From positions 62,001 to 126,000 of the forward strand of contig NZ_RWIJ01000003.1 in assembly GCF_019805165.1 (NCBI RefSeq): 64,000 nucleotides of DNA. The letters run 5' to 3'. Origin of the DNA: Azospirillum sp. 412522. Its GTDB lineage: Bacteria > Pseudomonadota > Alphaproteobacteria > Azospirillales > Azospirillaceae. Position numbers and translations under genes: made by a program. The notes beneath the pieces are model-generated. The model did no database searches. It was given only the letters and a program-made list of their open reading frames with translations, and was not told the origin of the DNA. Positions 48,694-57,274 of the stretch are shown here, piece by piece. Every line of letters starts with the position of its first letter. Positions within the stretch are counted from its first letter, which is position 1.

Positions 48694-49509
48694 CTATAAT
48701 ATTCCTTCCTGTGCGGCCTGATAAACCGTCCTCACGGCCGGCTGGAAACCAAGGCTCCGCGCAAGCGATGCATCGACATGGAGATACCAGGGATTTTGCA
48801 TTGCCTCGGCCGAGGGTTCCATTTGGTGGCCCACAAGTCCTGCCAGTTCATACACCGTCGTCGGCGCTTCATCGGCTATGTTGACGATCCTGCCATCGAA
48901 GGCGCCTGCCAGCGCCAATCCTATCGCCGTCGCAATGTCGCGATGATGTATCGTGCTCATCCGATTGGCGGGATGGAAACCGAAGGCGGCCAAGTGCTTT
49001 GGCAGCATCTCCAAGTGGCCGTCGCCGTCGCCGTAAACGAATGGGAACCGTAAGATCGACCAGTTCAAGCCACTCTCGCGCAGCAGAGTCTCGGCTGCGA
49101 CCTTGCTGGCGGGGTAGGCTTGCTCCGGCTCGACACTATCCGTTTCCCGGCCGGGCCGGGTGGAGTTCCTGTTATAGACATTCGACGTGCTCGCCATGAC
49201 GAAGCGGGCGTCAGGCGCATCGGCTTGCACGGCGGCGATCAAATTCCGGGTGCCCTCCAGGTTGCTCCTCCAGATCAAATCCGTATCTGGGCTGCGAAAG
49301 ACGGCGGCCAGATGCACAATCGCCGAAACACCCCGAACAGCGTCCGACAGGGTCGAGGGGTCGAGAATATCGCCAGTCACGGCCGTTGCGCCCAGGGGGC
49401 AGCTTTTCCCTGTCCGCAGCAGCAGCCGGCAATCGAGCCCCGCTTCCACCAGCCGGGGAACAAGCCGCTCGCCGACAAGACCTGTCGCTCCAGTTATCAG
49501 GATCGTCAT
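48694..49509 (-). CDS. NAD-dependent epimerase/dehydratase family protein
   Basis: A 271-residue extended SDR. The cofactor loop is ITGATGLVGERLVPRL, with VHLAAVFRSPDTDL, ASTSNVYNRNSTRP, and the catalytic YPASK pair. The substrate region from about residue 160 on is not specific enough to name a sugar or other substrate. The start MTILITGATG at 49509 is chosen over a longer frame. It is four bases after the MarR-type regulator stop, so the two form one operon, probably controlled by that regulator. Confidence 0.87.
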   Translation of the reverse strand: MTILITGATGLVGERLVPRLVEAGLDCRLLLRTGKSCPLGATAVTGDILDPSTLSDAVRGVSAIVHLAAVFRSPDTDLIWRSNLEGTRNLIAAVQADAPDARFVMASTSNVYNRNSTRPGRETDSVEPEQAYPASKVAAETLLRESGLNWSILRFPFVYGDGDGHLEMLPKHLAAFGFHPANRMSTIHHRDIATAIGLALAGAFDGRIVNIADEAPTTVYELAGLVGHQMEPSAEAMQNPWYLHVDASLARSLGFQPAVRTVYQAAQEGIL

Positions 49510-49513
49510 TAGC

Positions 49514-49951
49514 TCATGCCTTTCGCGAGAGGGTCTGCAGCCGCCCGGTCGCCAGTCGAAGGACACGGATCGTCGTGACCAGATCGCTCTCGGCGATGCC
49601 GTCAAAAGCAGCCTGGTGAATAAACGAGAGGTCTGGGAGGTCGCGCCACAGGGTCTCGCCCGAACTCGTGAGTGTCAGGAGACGCTGGCGCTGGTCTTCT
49701 CCGTCCGAGGTCTGCTCGACCAGACCTTTGCGAACGAGCGTGGCGATGATCCCGCTTAATGTCGCCCGTTCCAGCTCAAGCGCACGCCCGAGATCGCGCT
49801 GCACCGTTGGACCGGAATTTGCGAGATGCCAGAGAACGTACCACTGCGTCGAACCCAGATCGTATGGCCGCAGTGTCGCGTCCATCAGGGCCCGTCCCGC
49901 AAAGTAGCATCGCTTTGTCCATGCCCCCACAGTCAGATGTTCGTCCTGCAT
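49514..49951 (-). CDS. MarR family transcriptional regulator
   Basis: A 145-residue winged-helix protein. LGSTQWYVLWHLANSGPTVQ leads into the DNA-binding helices (RDLGRALELERATLSGIIAT, LVRKGLVEQTSDGEDQRQRL), the MarR pattern with the DxRxxxL-type wing. It starts at ATG 49951, with AGAGGG upstream. A long perfect dyad lies 20-60 bp upstream and is the probable autoregulatory operator. It likely controls the epimerase gene directly after it. The ligand is unknown. Confidence 0.9.
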   Translation of the reverse strand: MQDEHLTVGAWTKRCYFAGRALMDATLRPYDLGSTQWYVLWHLANSGPTVQRDLGRALELERATLSGIIATLVRKGLVEQTSDGEDQRQRLLTLTSSGETLWRDLPDLSFIHQAAFDGIAESDLVTTIRVLRLATGRLQTLSRKA

Positions 49952-49970
49952 ACCGCGAAGGCCCTCTTGG

Positions 49971-50011
49971 TTCGTTTGCTACCTTGCAAATATCGCAAGG
50001 TAGCAAACGAA
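49971..50011. promoter_or_regulatory. Perfect 17-bp inverted repeat upstream of the MarR gene
   Basis: Arms at 49971-49987 (TTCGTTTGCTACCTTGC) and 49995-50011 (its exact complement in reverse) flank AAATATC. It starts 20 bp upstream of the MarR start codon, overlapping the expected promoter. Most likely the operator of that regulator. Confidence 0.8.
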
Positions 50012-50126
50012 TATCAAGCGTTTCTGCATCGGCGAAAGCGCTGGGCGCGAGAACCGACGAGCAGGCTGGGCGCGGAAGTGCGCCATGCGGACAAGGACGG
50101 CATGAACATGTCGGAGCAACGCAATC

Positions 50127-50333
50127 ATGTGCCACTCGTCCAGCCTGCCGGTCCGGGAGCGCTTATCGCCTCTCCGACGCTTCGCCGCGTTTGTCACATT
50201 GTACCGGTACCAGGGAGAGGCGGGCGACGCCTCCGACGAACCGGCCGTAGACGGGGCGATCGGCTGGTTGGACGAGATCGAGGCCGTATGCGATGACATC
50301 ACACCGATCATCTCCGCCGGCAATGGACCTTGA
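50127..50333 (+). CDS. Short hypothetical protein upstream of thioesterase
   Basis: A 68-residue frame starting at ATG 50127 with GGAG about eleven bases upstream. Codons in the second half almost all end in G or C, which supports coding. The product ends in an acidic segment (VDGAIGWLDEIEAVCDDI) and has no family I recognise. It ends two bases before the thioesterase ATG, so the two would be translated together. Confidence 0.5.
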   Translation: MCHSSSLPVRERLSPLRRFAAFVTLYRYQGEAGDASDEPAVDGAIGWLDEIEAVCDDITPIISAGNGP

Positions 50334-50335
50334 CC

Positions 50336-50845
50336 ATGACCCCCATCACCCCCCTGACCCTCCACCGCGAGACCGTCCGTCCGGAGTGGATCGACTACAA
50401 CGGGCACATGAACGTCGCCTACTACCTGCTGGCGTTCGACCATGCGACGGACGCCGTGCTGGACCGGTTCGGGATCGGCAAGGATTATGTCACGGCGGAG
50501 AACCGGTCGGTCTTCGTCGTCGACGCCCACCTGACCTACGCCCGCGAGGTGACAGAGGGGACGCCGCTACGCTTCGAGTCGCTGCTGCTCGGCGCCGATG
50601 CCAAACGGCTGCATCTGTTCCACGGGATGCGGCATGCCGAGGAAGGGTGGCTGGCGGCGACTGCGGAGTTCATGCTGCTGCATGTCGATCTCCGCACCCG
50701 CAAGACGGCTCCCTTCCCGCCGGTCGTCGCGGCGGCGCTGGCTGGACAGGTGGCGGCGCATGCCGGTCATCCCCGGCCGCCGCAGGCCGGACGGGCGATC
50801 GTTCGTCTGGATGACCGGCCGGACGGGACCCGAACCGTCGGGTAG
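50336..50845 (+). CDS. Thioesterase, hotdog fold (betainyl-CoA/4HBT-like)
   Basis: A 169-residue hotdog protein. VRPEWIDYNGHMNVAYYLLA is the acyl-CoA thioesterase active-site segment (D-x-x-G-H-x-N), with ATDAVLDRFGIG and HLTYAREVTEGTPLRFES following. This resembles betainyl-CoA thioesterases of carnitine breakdown, but no carnitine genes are nearby, so the substrate is open. The ATG at 50336 is preferred to a TTG two codons before. Confidence 0.82.
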   Translation: MTPITPLTLHRETVRPEWIDYNGHMNVAYYLLAFDHATDAVLDRFGIGKDYVTAENRSVFVVDAHLTYAREVTEGTPLRFESLLLGADAKRLHLFHGMRHAEEGWLAATAEFMLLHVDLRTRKTAPFPPVVAAALAGQVAAHAGHPRPPQAGRAIVRLDDRPDGTRTVG

Positions 50846-50891
50846 GTTCCCGGTGGTTGAGTTGACCGGCGGTGCCCCCATCTATCGAGGG

Positions 50892-51428
50892 ATGAAGACC
50901 GAACCCGTTTCGCCGATTCGCCCCGGTATCCGTTCCGGCATTCTCCTCGCCGCCGCTGCCGTGCTGACCGTCCTGATTGCTGGACCGGCGCTGGCCGACT
51001 GCACCGAGGCGGCGCAGCCGAAGGTCAACTGGCGGCGCTGCTCGCTGGAGGGCCAGACGCTGACCGGCGTCGATCTCAGCGGTGCGATGCTTCGCGATGC
51101 GACCTTTCAGCGGGCCACCTTGGGCGAGGCGAAGCTGACCGAGGCCGATGGCTACCGCGCGAAATTCATCAGCGCCACCGCTCCGGGAGCGGTTTTCGAC
51201 AAGGCCCGTCTGATCGAAGCGGATTTCACCCGCGCCGATCTGACCGGCGCCAGTTTCCGCGAGACCGACCTGCGCAACGCCAAGATGGTGGGGGCATCGC
51301 TGGCGCGCGCCGACCTGACCGGGGCGAAGCTGTCCGGCACCGACCTGCGCCACGCCGACCTTTCTGGTGCGCGTTGGACCGACGGCAAGCATATTTGCGC
51401 GGAAAGCTCGGTCGGGCAGTGCAACTAA
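50892..51428 (+). CDS. Exported pentapeptide-repeat protein
   Basis: A 178-residue protein. Residues 1-36 form a signal peptide (hydrophobic ILLAAAAVLTVLIAGPALA), so the rest should be periplasmic. From about residue 45 to 165 there are tandem A(D/N/T)Lxx repeats (for example EADFTRADLTGASFRETDLR). Two cysteines flank the start of the repeats and two lie at the end. Role unknown. It is followed by a diguanylate cyclase gene about 120 bp downstream, same strand. Confidence 0.82.
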   Translation: MKTEPVSPIRPGIRSGILLAAAAVLTVLIAGPALADCTEAAQPKVNWRRCSLEGQTLTGVDLSGAMLRDATFQRATLGEAKLTEADGYRAKFISATAPGAVFDKARLIEADFTRADLTGASFRETDLRNAKMVGASLARADLTGAKLSGTDLRHADLSGARWTDGKHICAESSVGQCN

Positions 51429-51547
51429 CCCTTTCGAGTGCAACCAGAACGCTTGCAGCATCTCGTGGGGCCGCCAAAAACCTTCTTGCCGTAGGGGCTT
51501 GCGCCGCGTACCGTTCGAAATCTAACTATTTTGGACGGACGGCGGCC

Positions 51548-52576
51548 GTGGCGACTGCGGAGGATTTCGAGCGTTCCAGCGGTCTCGCCGCGAAGGCCAT
51601 GGAGCGGATGCTGTCCGACCGGCTGCCGCCCAGCCCGGAGAACTTCACGCTCTGGTACGTCTATTTCAGCGGCAACAACCCCGACCTGACGCGCGCCATC
51701 GATCTGGCGCGTCGCGACGGGCTGGCTGCCTCGCAAACGCTGTGCGAAGAGCTGTACAAGCGCTTCTTCACCATGGATGCCGAAGCCCAGGCGATCCGCG
51801 AGACGTCGGACAAGGCGCGTTATGCCCTGGGCCGCATATTGGAGAAGCTGGGCAATGTCGGGTCGGAGACGGAGCGCTACGGCAATACCCTATCCGGCTT
51901 CCGGGAGGAGCTGGACCAGCCGCTCAGCCTGCCGGAACTGCGCGCCATGATCGCCGCCATCGCCGCCGAGACCAAGGAGATCGCCGACCGCCAGACCGCG
52001 CTGCAGTTCCAGCTTCAGGAATCGAGTTACCAGTTGGCGGAAATGCGGGTCAGCCTGGACAGCGCGCGGCGCGAGGCGCTGACCGACGGGCTGACCGGCA
52101 TCGGCAACCGGAAGGCCTTCGACCTGATGCTTGATCAGGCGATGGAGGCTGCGGTGCGCGAGGAGCAGCCGCTGTCGCTGCTGATGGTCGACATCGACCA
52201 TTTCAAGTCTTTCAACGACACCCACGGCCATCTGGTCGGCGACCATGTGCTGAAGCTGGTCGCCCGCATGCTGACGGAATGCATCAAGGGCCGCGACACC
52301 GCCGCGCGTTATGGCGGGGAGGAGTTCGCGATCATCCTGCCCCGCACCAGCCTGGAAAATGCCACCAAGCTGGCGGAACAGGTGCGGACCTTCGTCGGCG
52401 CCCGCCAGATCGTCAACAAGGCGCGCAACGCCAATTACGGCACCGTCGCCCTGTCGGTCGGCGTCGCCCAGTTCCGCCCCGGCGAGCCGGCGACGACGCT
52501 GGTCCGCCGCGCCGATCAGGCGCTTTACGCCGCCAAGCGCGGCGGGCGCAACCGGGTGACGGTCGAGGCCGTCTGA
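51548..52576 (+). CDS. Diguanylate cyclase (GGDEF), soluble
   Basis: A 342-residue protein. The N-terminal 170 residues are helical with no known sensor (LPPSPENFTLWYVYFSGNNP is a recurrent start of this group in Proteobacteria). A coiled linker leads to the GGDEF domain from about residue 180: LTDGLTGIGNRKAFD, MVDIDHFKSFNDTHGHLVGD, and active site RYGGEEFAIILPRT (GGEEF, so catalytic). There is no visible RxxD inhibitory site. The start is likely GTG at 51548; the frame is open upstream across the previous gene. No membrane helices. Confidence 0.88.
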   Translation: MATAEDFERSSGLAAKAMERMLSDRLPPSPENFTLWYVYFSGNNPDLTRAIDLARRDGLAASQTLCEELYKRFFTMDAEAQAIRETSDKARYALGRILEKLGNVGSETERYGNTLSGFREELDQPLSLPELRAMIAAIAAETKEIADRQTALQFQLQESSYQLAEMRVSLDSARREALTDGLTGIGNRKAFDLMLDQAMEAAVREEQPLSLLMVDIDHFKSFNDTHGHLVGDHVLKLVARMLTECIKGRDTAARYGGEEFAIILPRTSLENATKLAEQVRTFVGARQIVNKARNANYGTVALSVGVAQFRPGEPATTLVRRADQALYAAKRGGRNRVTVEAV

Positions 52577-52607
52577 TCCGCCCGGCGTCCGTTCGGCCGG
52601 CCGGTGT

Positions 52608-53687
52608 TCAGCCGGCCAGCCCCCGCCGCACCGCGCCGGTTTCCTGCAGCAGCTCCGCCACCAGCTCCGCCGCCGGGCGCCGCCGGGCCAGCCGCAGCCC
52701 TTGCCCGGCCCACAGCGACAGGAATTCCGCCCGGCCGGCCCTGGCCGCGGCGGTGCGCAACGGCCGGGTCAACGTGTTCTGCAGGGGGAAGGGCAGTACC
52801 GCGTCGGGAGCCTGTGCATCCTCCACCACCTCCATGAAGCGGTTGGCGATGCCGCGCGCGGGTCGTCCGGAGAAGGCGCGGGTCACGCTGGTCTGGTCCT
52901 CGCGTGCCGACAGGATGGCCTGCTTGTGGGCTTCCGGCGGGCCGGCCTCCTCGCAGGTCAGGAAGGCGGTGCCCATCTGCACCGCGGTGGCGCCCAGCGC
53001 CAGCGCCGCAACAATGCCGCGCCCGTCCATGATCCCGCCCGAGGCGATCACCGGAACCTTGACCGCATCCGCCACCTGCGGCACCAGCGCCATCGTGCCG
53101 ACCAGATTGGCGGCCGGATCGCCGATGAAGCTGCCGCGATGCCCGCCGGCCTCGCTGCCCTGGGCGATCACCGCGTCGACGCCGGCCTGTTCCAGGGCCA
53201 CCGCCTCCGCCACCGTGGTCGCGGTGCCCAGCACCCGCATGCCGCGCGCCTTGGCTGCGGCGATGCTGTCCGCCGGCGGCAACCCGAAGGTCACGCTGTA
53301 GAGGGCCGCCCCGCTGTCCAGCAGCGCCGAGAACTGCCGGCCGAACCCGTCGCCGGCATAGGCGGGCGCCTCCGGGGCAGGCAGTCCGAGTTCGGCATGG
53401 AAGCCCGCCACGCGGGCCACTGCCTCCGCCATCATCGGCGCAGGTCCGGGGGCCGGAGTCGGCGCGAACAGGTTGATGCCGAAGGGCAGGGCGGTGCGCC
53501 CGCGGATGTCGCGCACCCGCTCGGCGATCTGCGCCGCGGTCAGATAGGCGGCACCGACGAAGCCCAGCCCGCCGGCCTCGTTGACCGCCGCCACCAGGGC
53601 CGCAGTATCGCTCCCCCCCGCCATGGGCGCCTGGATCACCGGCGACCGCAACCCGAGCCGTTCGAGGGAATCCGTGTAAGAGGGCAT
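52608..53687 (-). CDS. Nitronate monooxygenase family flavoenzyme
   Basis: A 359-residue FMN TIM-barrel enzyme (2-nitropropane dioxygenase family). PVIQAPMAGGSDTAALVAAV, GGLGFVGAAYLTA, and IAQGSEAGGHRGSF with the conserved His are diagnostic, and PVIASGGIMDGRGI binds the phosphate of FMN. It oxidises alkyl nitronates such as propionate 3-nitronate. It lies convergent to the diguanylate cyclase gene. No operon partner. Confidence 0.9.
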   Translation of the reverse strand: MPSYTDSLERLGLRSPVIQAPMAGGSDTAALVAAVNEAGGLGFVGAAYLTAAQIAERVRDIRGRTALPFGINLFAPTPAPGPAPMMAEAVARVAGFHAELGLPAPEAPAYAGDGFGRQFSALLDSGAALYSVTFGLPPADSIAAAKARGMRVLGTATTVAEAVALEQAGVDAVIAQGSEAGGHRGSFIGDPAANLVGTMALVPQVADAVKVPVIASGGIMDGRGIVAALALGATAVQMGTAFLTCEEAGPPEAHKQAILSAREDQTSVTRAFSGRPARGIANRFMEVVEDAQAPDAVLPFPLQNTLTRPLRTAAARAGRAEFLSLWAGQGLRLARRRPAAELVAELLQETGAVRRGLAG

Positions 53688-53931
53688 CTCCGCCTCCGTC
53701 GCTTCGACAACGAAGGCGATGCTACGCCGGGGCGTCCTTCACGACCAATGACTTGTTCTGAAGGCGGCGTTCACTTGCAGTGAAGGGAGGGCGTTCCGGT
53801 TTCCAGCCATGTTCATGAGTCCCGCCAGGAGTTCATGCAGCTTTTGGGGACTGATCAGCGGCCTCCGCAGCGCCTAGGTTCTTGTCCTTCACGGCCGGCC
53901 GCGAGGCAGGCGCAGACCCGAGGATCGAACC

Positions 53932-54327
53932 ATGGACATCACGCGCGTCGGCACACAACCGTCCACCAGGGGACCGGCGGACTGGTTCTCCGGGACCGTT
54001 CGCATCGACCCGCTGTTCCAGGCGAAGGACATGACGCGCGCCGTGGGCGCCAGCGTCACCTTCGAACCCGGCGCACGAACCGCATGGCACACCCATCCGC
54101 TGGGCCAGACGCTGATCGTCACGGCCGGCTGCGGCCGGGCGCAGCGCGAAGGCGGCCCCATCGAGGAGATACGTCCCGGCGACGTGATCTGGTTCGCGCC
54201 GGGCGAGCGGCACTGGCACGGCGCATCGCCGACCACGGCGATGACCCACATCGCCATCCAGGAACAGCTCGACGGCAAGGCCGTCGATTGGATGGAGAAG
54301 GTGACGGACGAACAATACGGCGCGTGA
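53932..54327 (+). CDS. Cupin domain protein
   Basis: A 131-residue single-cupin protein. The metal motif is [20 protein letters not shown] with two His and a later Glu-like residue, and the second motif is [18 protein letters not shown]. Resembles the small cupins often annotated as carboxymuconolactone-linked or quercetinase-like, but I cannot assign a reaction. The start at 53932 follows an AGGATCG site. The downstream region carries 14-bp tandem repeats. Confidence 0.83.
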   Translation: MDITRVGTQPSTRGPADWFSGTVRIDPLFQAKDMTRAVGASVTFEPGARTAWHTHPLGQTLIVTAGCGRAQREGGPIEEIRPGDVIWFAPGERHWHGASPTTAMTHIAIQEQLDGKAVDWMEKVTDEQYGA

Positions 54328-54336
54328 TCGTGTCCC

Positions 54337-54406
54337 GCAGAGACGGCCCCGCAGAGATGGCCCCGTAGAGATGGCCCCGTAGAGATGGCCCCGTAGAGAT
54401 GGCAAG
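54337..54406. repeat. 14-bp tandem repeat, five copies
   Basis: Units at 54337, 54351, 54365, 54379 and 54393, each near GTAGAGATGGCCCC. Copies three and four are identical, the first two have one or two changes and the last ends differently. It starts 10 bases after the cupin gene stop. Confidence 0.88.
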
Positions 54407-54540
54407 GAGTGCTCCACGGCCGCGAAAGCCGACGGCGCCTCTGGCACCGATCACCTCTCGGGGGGCCGGAAGCCGGTCTCCTTTCCGTCTCTCTTTCCGT
54501 TTCTAAGGGGGGAAAGGAGACCGCACCGGGCAGCACACGA

Positions 54541-56163
54541 TCAGCTGTGCAGCCCCGGCGCTTCCTGCCCCGTGCGCTCCACATATTCGGTGTAGCCGCC
54601 GCCATACTGGTGGATCCCCTCCGGCGTCAGCTCCAGCACGCGGTTGGACAGGGCCGCCAGGAAATGGCGGTCGTGCGAGACGAACAGCATGGTGCCTTCG
54701 TACGCCGCCAATGCCGCGATCAGCATCTGCTTGGTGTCGAGGTCCAGATGGTTGGTCGGCTCGTCCAGCACCAGGAAGTTGGGCGGGTTGAACAGCATGA
54801 TCGCCATCACCAGCCGGGCCTTCTCGCCGCCCGACAGCACCCGGCACCGCTTCTCAACGTCGTCGCCGGAAAAGCCGAAGCAGCCGGCCAGCGCCCGCAG
54901 CGAGCCCTGGCTGGCCTGCGGGAAATGCGCCTCCAGCGCTTCAAAGATGGTCTGGTCGCCGTCCAGCAACTCCATGGCGTGCTGGGAGAAATAACCCATC
55001 TTGACGCTGCCGCCGACGGTGACGGTGCCGCTGTCCGGTTCCGCCGCTCCGGCGATCAGCTTCAGCAGGGTCGATTTGCCGGCGCCGTTGACGCCCATCA
55101 CGCACCAGCGCTCCTTGCGGCGGATGGTCAGGTCCAGCCCCTCGTAGATCACCCGGCTGCCATAGCCCTTGTGGACGTTCTTCAGGACCGCCACGTCGTC
55201 TCCGGAGCGCGGGGCCGGCGGGAAGTCGAAGGTCACCACCTGACGGCGCTTGGGCGGTTCGAAGCGCTCGATCTTGTCCAGCTTCTTCACCCGGCTCTGC
55301 ACCTGGGAAGCGTGCGAGGCGCGGGCCTTGAAACGCTCGATGAATTTCAGCTCCTTCGCCAGCATCGCCTGCTGGCGTTCGAACTGCGCCTCCTGCTGCT
55401 TCTCCTTCAGCGCCCGCTGCTTCTCGTAGAAGCCGTAGTCGCCCGAATAGCTGGTCAGCGTGCCGCCGTCGATCTCGATGATCTTGGTGACGATGCGGTT
55501 CATGAACTCGCGGTCGTGCGAGGTCATCAGCAGGGCGCCCTCGTAGCCCTTCAGGAAGCCTTCCAGCCAGATCAGGCTTTCGATGTCCAGATGGTTGCTC
55601 GGCTCGTCGAGCAGCATGGCGTCGGGCCGCATCAGCAGGATGCGGGCCAGCGCCACGCGCATCTTCCAGCCGCCCGACAGGCCGCCGACGTCGCCGTCCA
55701 TCATCTCCTGGCTGAAGCTGAGGCCGGCCAGAACCTCGCGCGCCTTGCCCTCCAGCTCATAGCCGCCCAGCTCGTCGAAGCGGGCCTGCACCTCGCCGTA
55801 GCGTTCGATGATGGCGTCCATCTCGTCGGCGCGGTCAGGGTCGGCCATCGCCGCCTCCAGCTCCGCCAGTTCCGCCGCGACGACGCTGACCGGCCCGGCG
55901 CCGTCCATGACTTCCGCCACGGCGGAGCGGCCGGACATCTCGCCGACATCCTGGTTGAAATAGCCGATGCTGACCTGCTTCTCGATCGCCACCTGCCCGC
56001 CGTCCGGCTGCTCCTCGCCGGTGATCATGCGGAAGAGCGTCGTCTTGCCGGCGCCGTTGGGACCGACCAGCCCGATCTTCTCACCCCGGTTGAGCGCCGC
56101 GGAGGCCTCCAGGAACAGGATGCGGTGGCCGTTCTGCTTACTGACGTTATCGAAGCGGATCAT
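54541..56163 (-). CDS. ABC-F family ATPase, YbiT-like
   Basis: A 540-residue soluble tandem ABC ATPase. The first domain has [31 protein letters not shown] and DEPSNHLDIESL. The linker is rich in Glu and Lys (YEKQRALKEKQQEAQFERQQ), and the second domain has GVNGAGKSTLLKLIAG, LSGGEKARLVMAIML and [12 protein letters not shown]. Distinct from the EttA at 33.7 kb in signature (GGWK, DEPS) and linker, close to YbiT. Acts on ribosomes or translation factors by family inference. A long spacer with repeats lies downstream. Confidence 0.9.
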   Translation of the reverse strand: MIRFDNVSKQNGHRILFLEASAALNRGEKIGLVGPNGAGKTTLFRMITGEEQPDGGQVAIEKQVSIGYFNQDVGEMSGRSAVAEVMDGAGPVSVVAAELAELEAAMADPDRADEMDAIIERYGEVQARFDELGGYELEGKAREVLAGLSFSQEMMDGDVGGLSGGWKMRVALARILLMRPDAMLLDEPSNHLDIESLIWLEGFLKGYEGALLMTSHDREFMNRIVTKIIEIDGGTLTSYSGDYGFYEKQRALKEKQQEAQFERQQAMLAKELKFIERFKARASHASQVQSRVKKLDKIERFEPPKRRQVVTFDFPPAPRSGDDVAVLKNVHKGYGSRVIYEGLDLTIRRKERWCVMGVNGAGKSTLLKLIAGAAEPDSGTVTVGGSVKMGYFSQHAMELLDGDQTIFEALEAHFPQASQGSLRALAGCFGFSGDDVEKRCRVLSGGEKARLVMAIMLFNPPNFLVLDEPTNHLDLDTKQMLIAALAAYEGTMLFVSHDRHFLAALSNRVLELTPEGIHQYGGGYTEYVERTGQEAPGLHS

Positions 56164-56266
56164 GGGCGACAGGGGTCCTTGGGGCGTGATGGCGGCCCCT
56201 TATGCCACAGGTGTGCGTTGCGGCGGAGTCCTGATCGGCGCGACCGCTTTTCTGTGCGCCGGCCTC

Positions 56267-57154
56267 CTACCGTCCGATCTCCCGCGCCAGCGCCAGGAAA
56301 CCGGCGATATAGTCGATCGCGTCCTCACCGCGGCGGACGCCCAGATGGATGCTCTTGCCGATCCCTCCCTTCCCCAGGCGCAAGCTACGGATCGGCAGGC
56401 CCTCGCCCTCCTCCCGCACCAGCCAGTCCGGCAGGACGGTGACCCCGCGTCCGGCGGCGGCCAGCTGCAGCATCAGGTCGATGGTCTCCGCCGTCCGGTG
56501 GCGGCGAGGCCGACACTGGGCCGGCACCAGGAAACGGGTGTAGATGTCCAGCCGGTCCAGGCCGACCGGCACGGTGATCAGCTCCTCGTCCAGCAGGTCC
56601 CGCGGTTGCACCACCTCCCGTGCGGCCAGCGGATGCGCCTCATGCACCACCAGGACGAGGTCGTAATCGAAGACCGGCGTAAACAGGATCTCGGGCAGGT
56701 CGACCGGGTCGGGAGTGATCAGCAGGTCGATCTCGCTGTCCAGCAACGCCGCGACGCCGTCGAAGCGGAATTCGGTGCGCAGGTCGAAATCCACATCCGG
56801 CCAGCGCGTCAGATAGATGCCGGTCATCCGCATCAGCCAGCGCTCGCAGGGATGGCATTCCATCCCCACCCGCAAGGTACCGCGCCGCCCCGATGCGAAG
56901 TCGGCCAACACCTGCTCCGCATGGTCGAACTGCGGCAGCACCCGCTGGGCCAGCGCCAGCAGATGATGGCCTGCCTGGGTGAAGCGGAGGCTGCGCCCCC
57001 TCTTTGTCCAAATCTCGACGCCGTGGCGCTCCTCGAACTTGCGGATGGTGTGGCTCAGCGCCGACTGGCTCAGGTTCAGCCGGCCGGCGGCGGCGGTGAC
57101 GCTGCCCAGCCGGTCGACCTCCCGCAGGATCGTGAGGAGCTGGCGATCGAGCAT
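56267..57154 (-). CDS. LysR-family regulator, MetR-like
   Basis: A 295-residue LysR protein. The winged helix has SVTAAAGRLNLSQSALSHTI and the effector domain has VGMECHPCERWLMRMTGIYL, FDYDLVLVVHEAHPLAARE and LQLAAAGRGVTVLPDWLV. These segments match E. coli MetR (ECHSCIQWL, MFDYEVRLV) closely, which responds to homocysteine and controls metE, metH and metF. In this window it is divergent from an MFS gene instead. The start at 57154. Confidence 0.88.
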   Translation of the reverse strand: MLDRQLLTILREVDRLGSVTAAAGRLNLSQSALSHTIRKFEERHGVEIWTKRGRSLRFTQAGHHLLALAQRVLPQFDHAEQVLADFASGRRGTLRVGMECHPCERWLMRMTGIYLTRWPDVDFDLRTEFRFDGVAALLDSEIDLLITPDPVDLPEILFTPVFDYDLVLVVHEAHPLAAREVVQPRDLLDEELITVPVGLDRLDIYTRFLVPAQCRPRRHRTAETIDLMLQLAAAGRGVTVLPDWLVREEGEGLPIRSLRLGKGGIGKSIHLGVRRGEDAIDYIAGFLALAREIGR

Positions 57155-57274
57155 TCATGACCTCCAGTCATCGATATATGAAAATATACCACTTCTGTTC
57201 ATAGTATCGGATGGCTATTGCTGGATCAAATCCGCTGTCCGCAATATCCGCCGCCAAGCCGTCCGAGGAGTTCC

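Noticed and set aside
49971..50011. Intrinsic terminator
   Set aside because: The dyad lies upstream of a gene start and has no T tract, so an operator is more likely.
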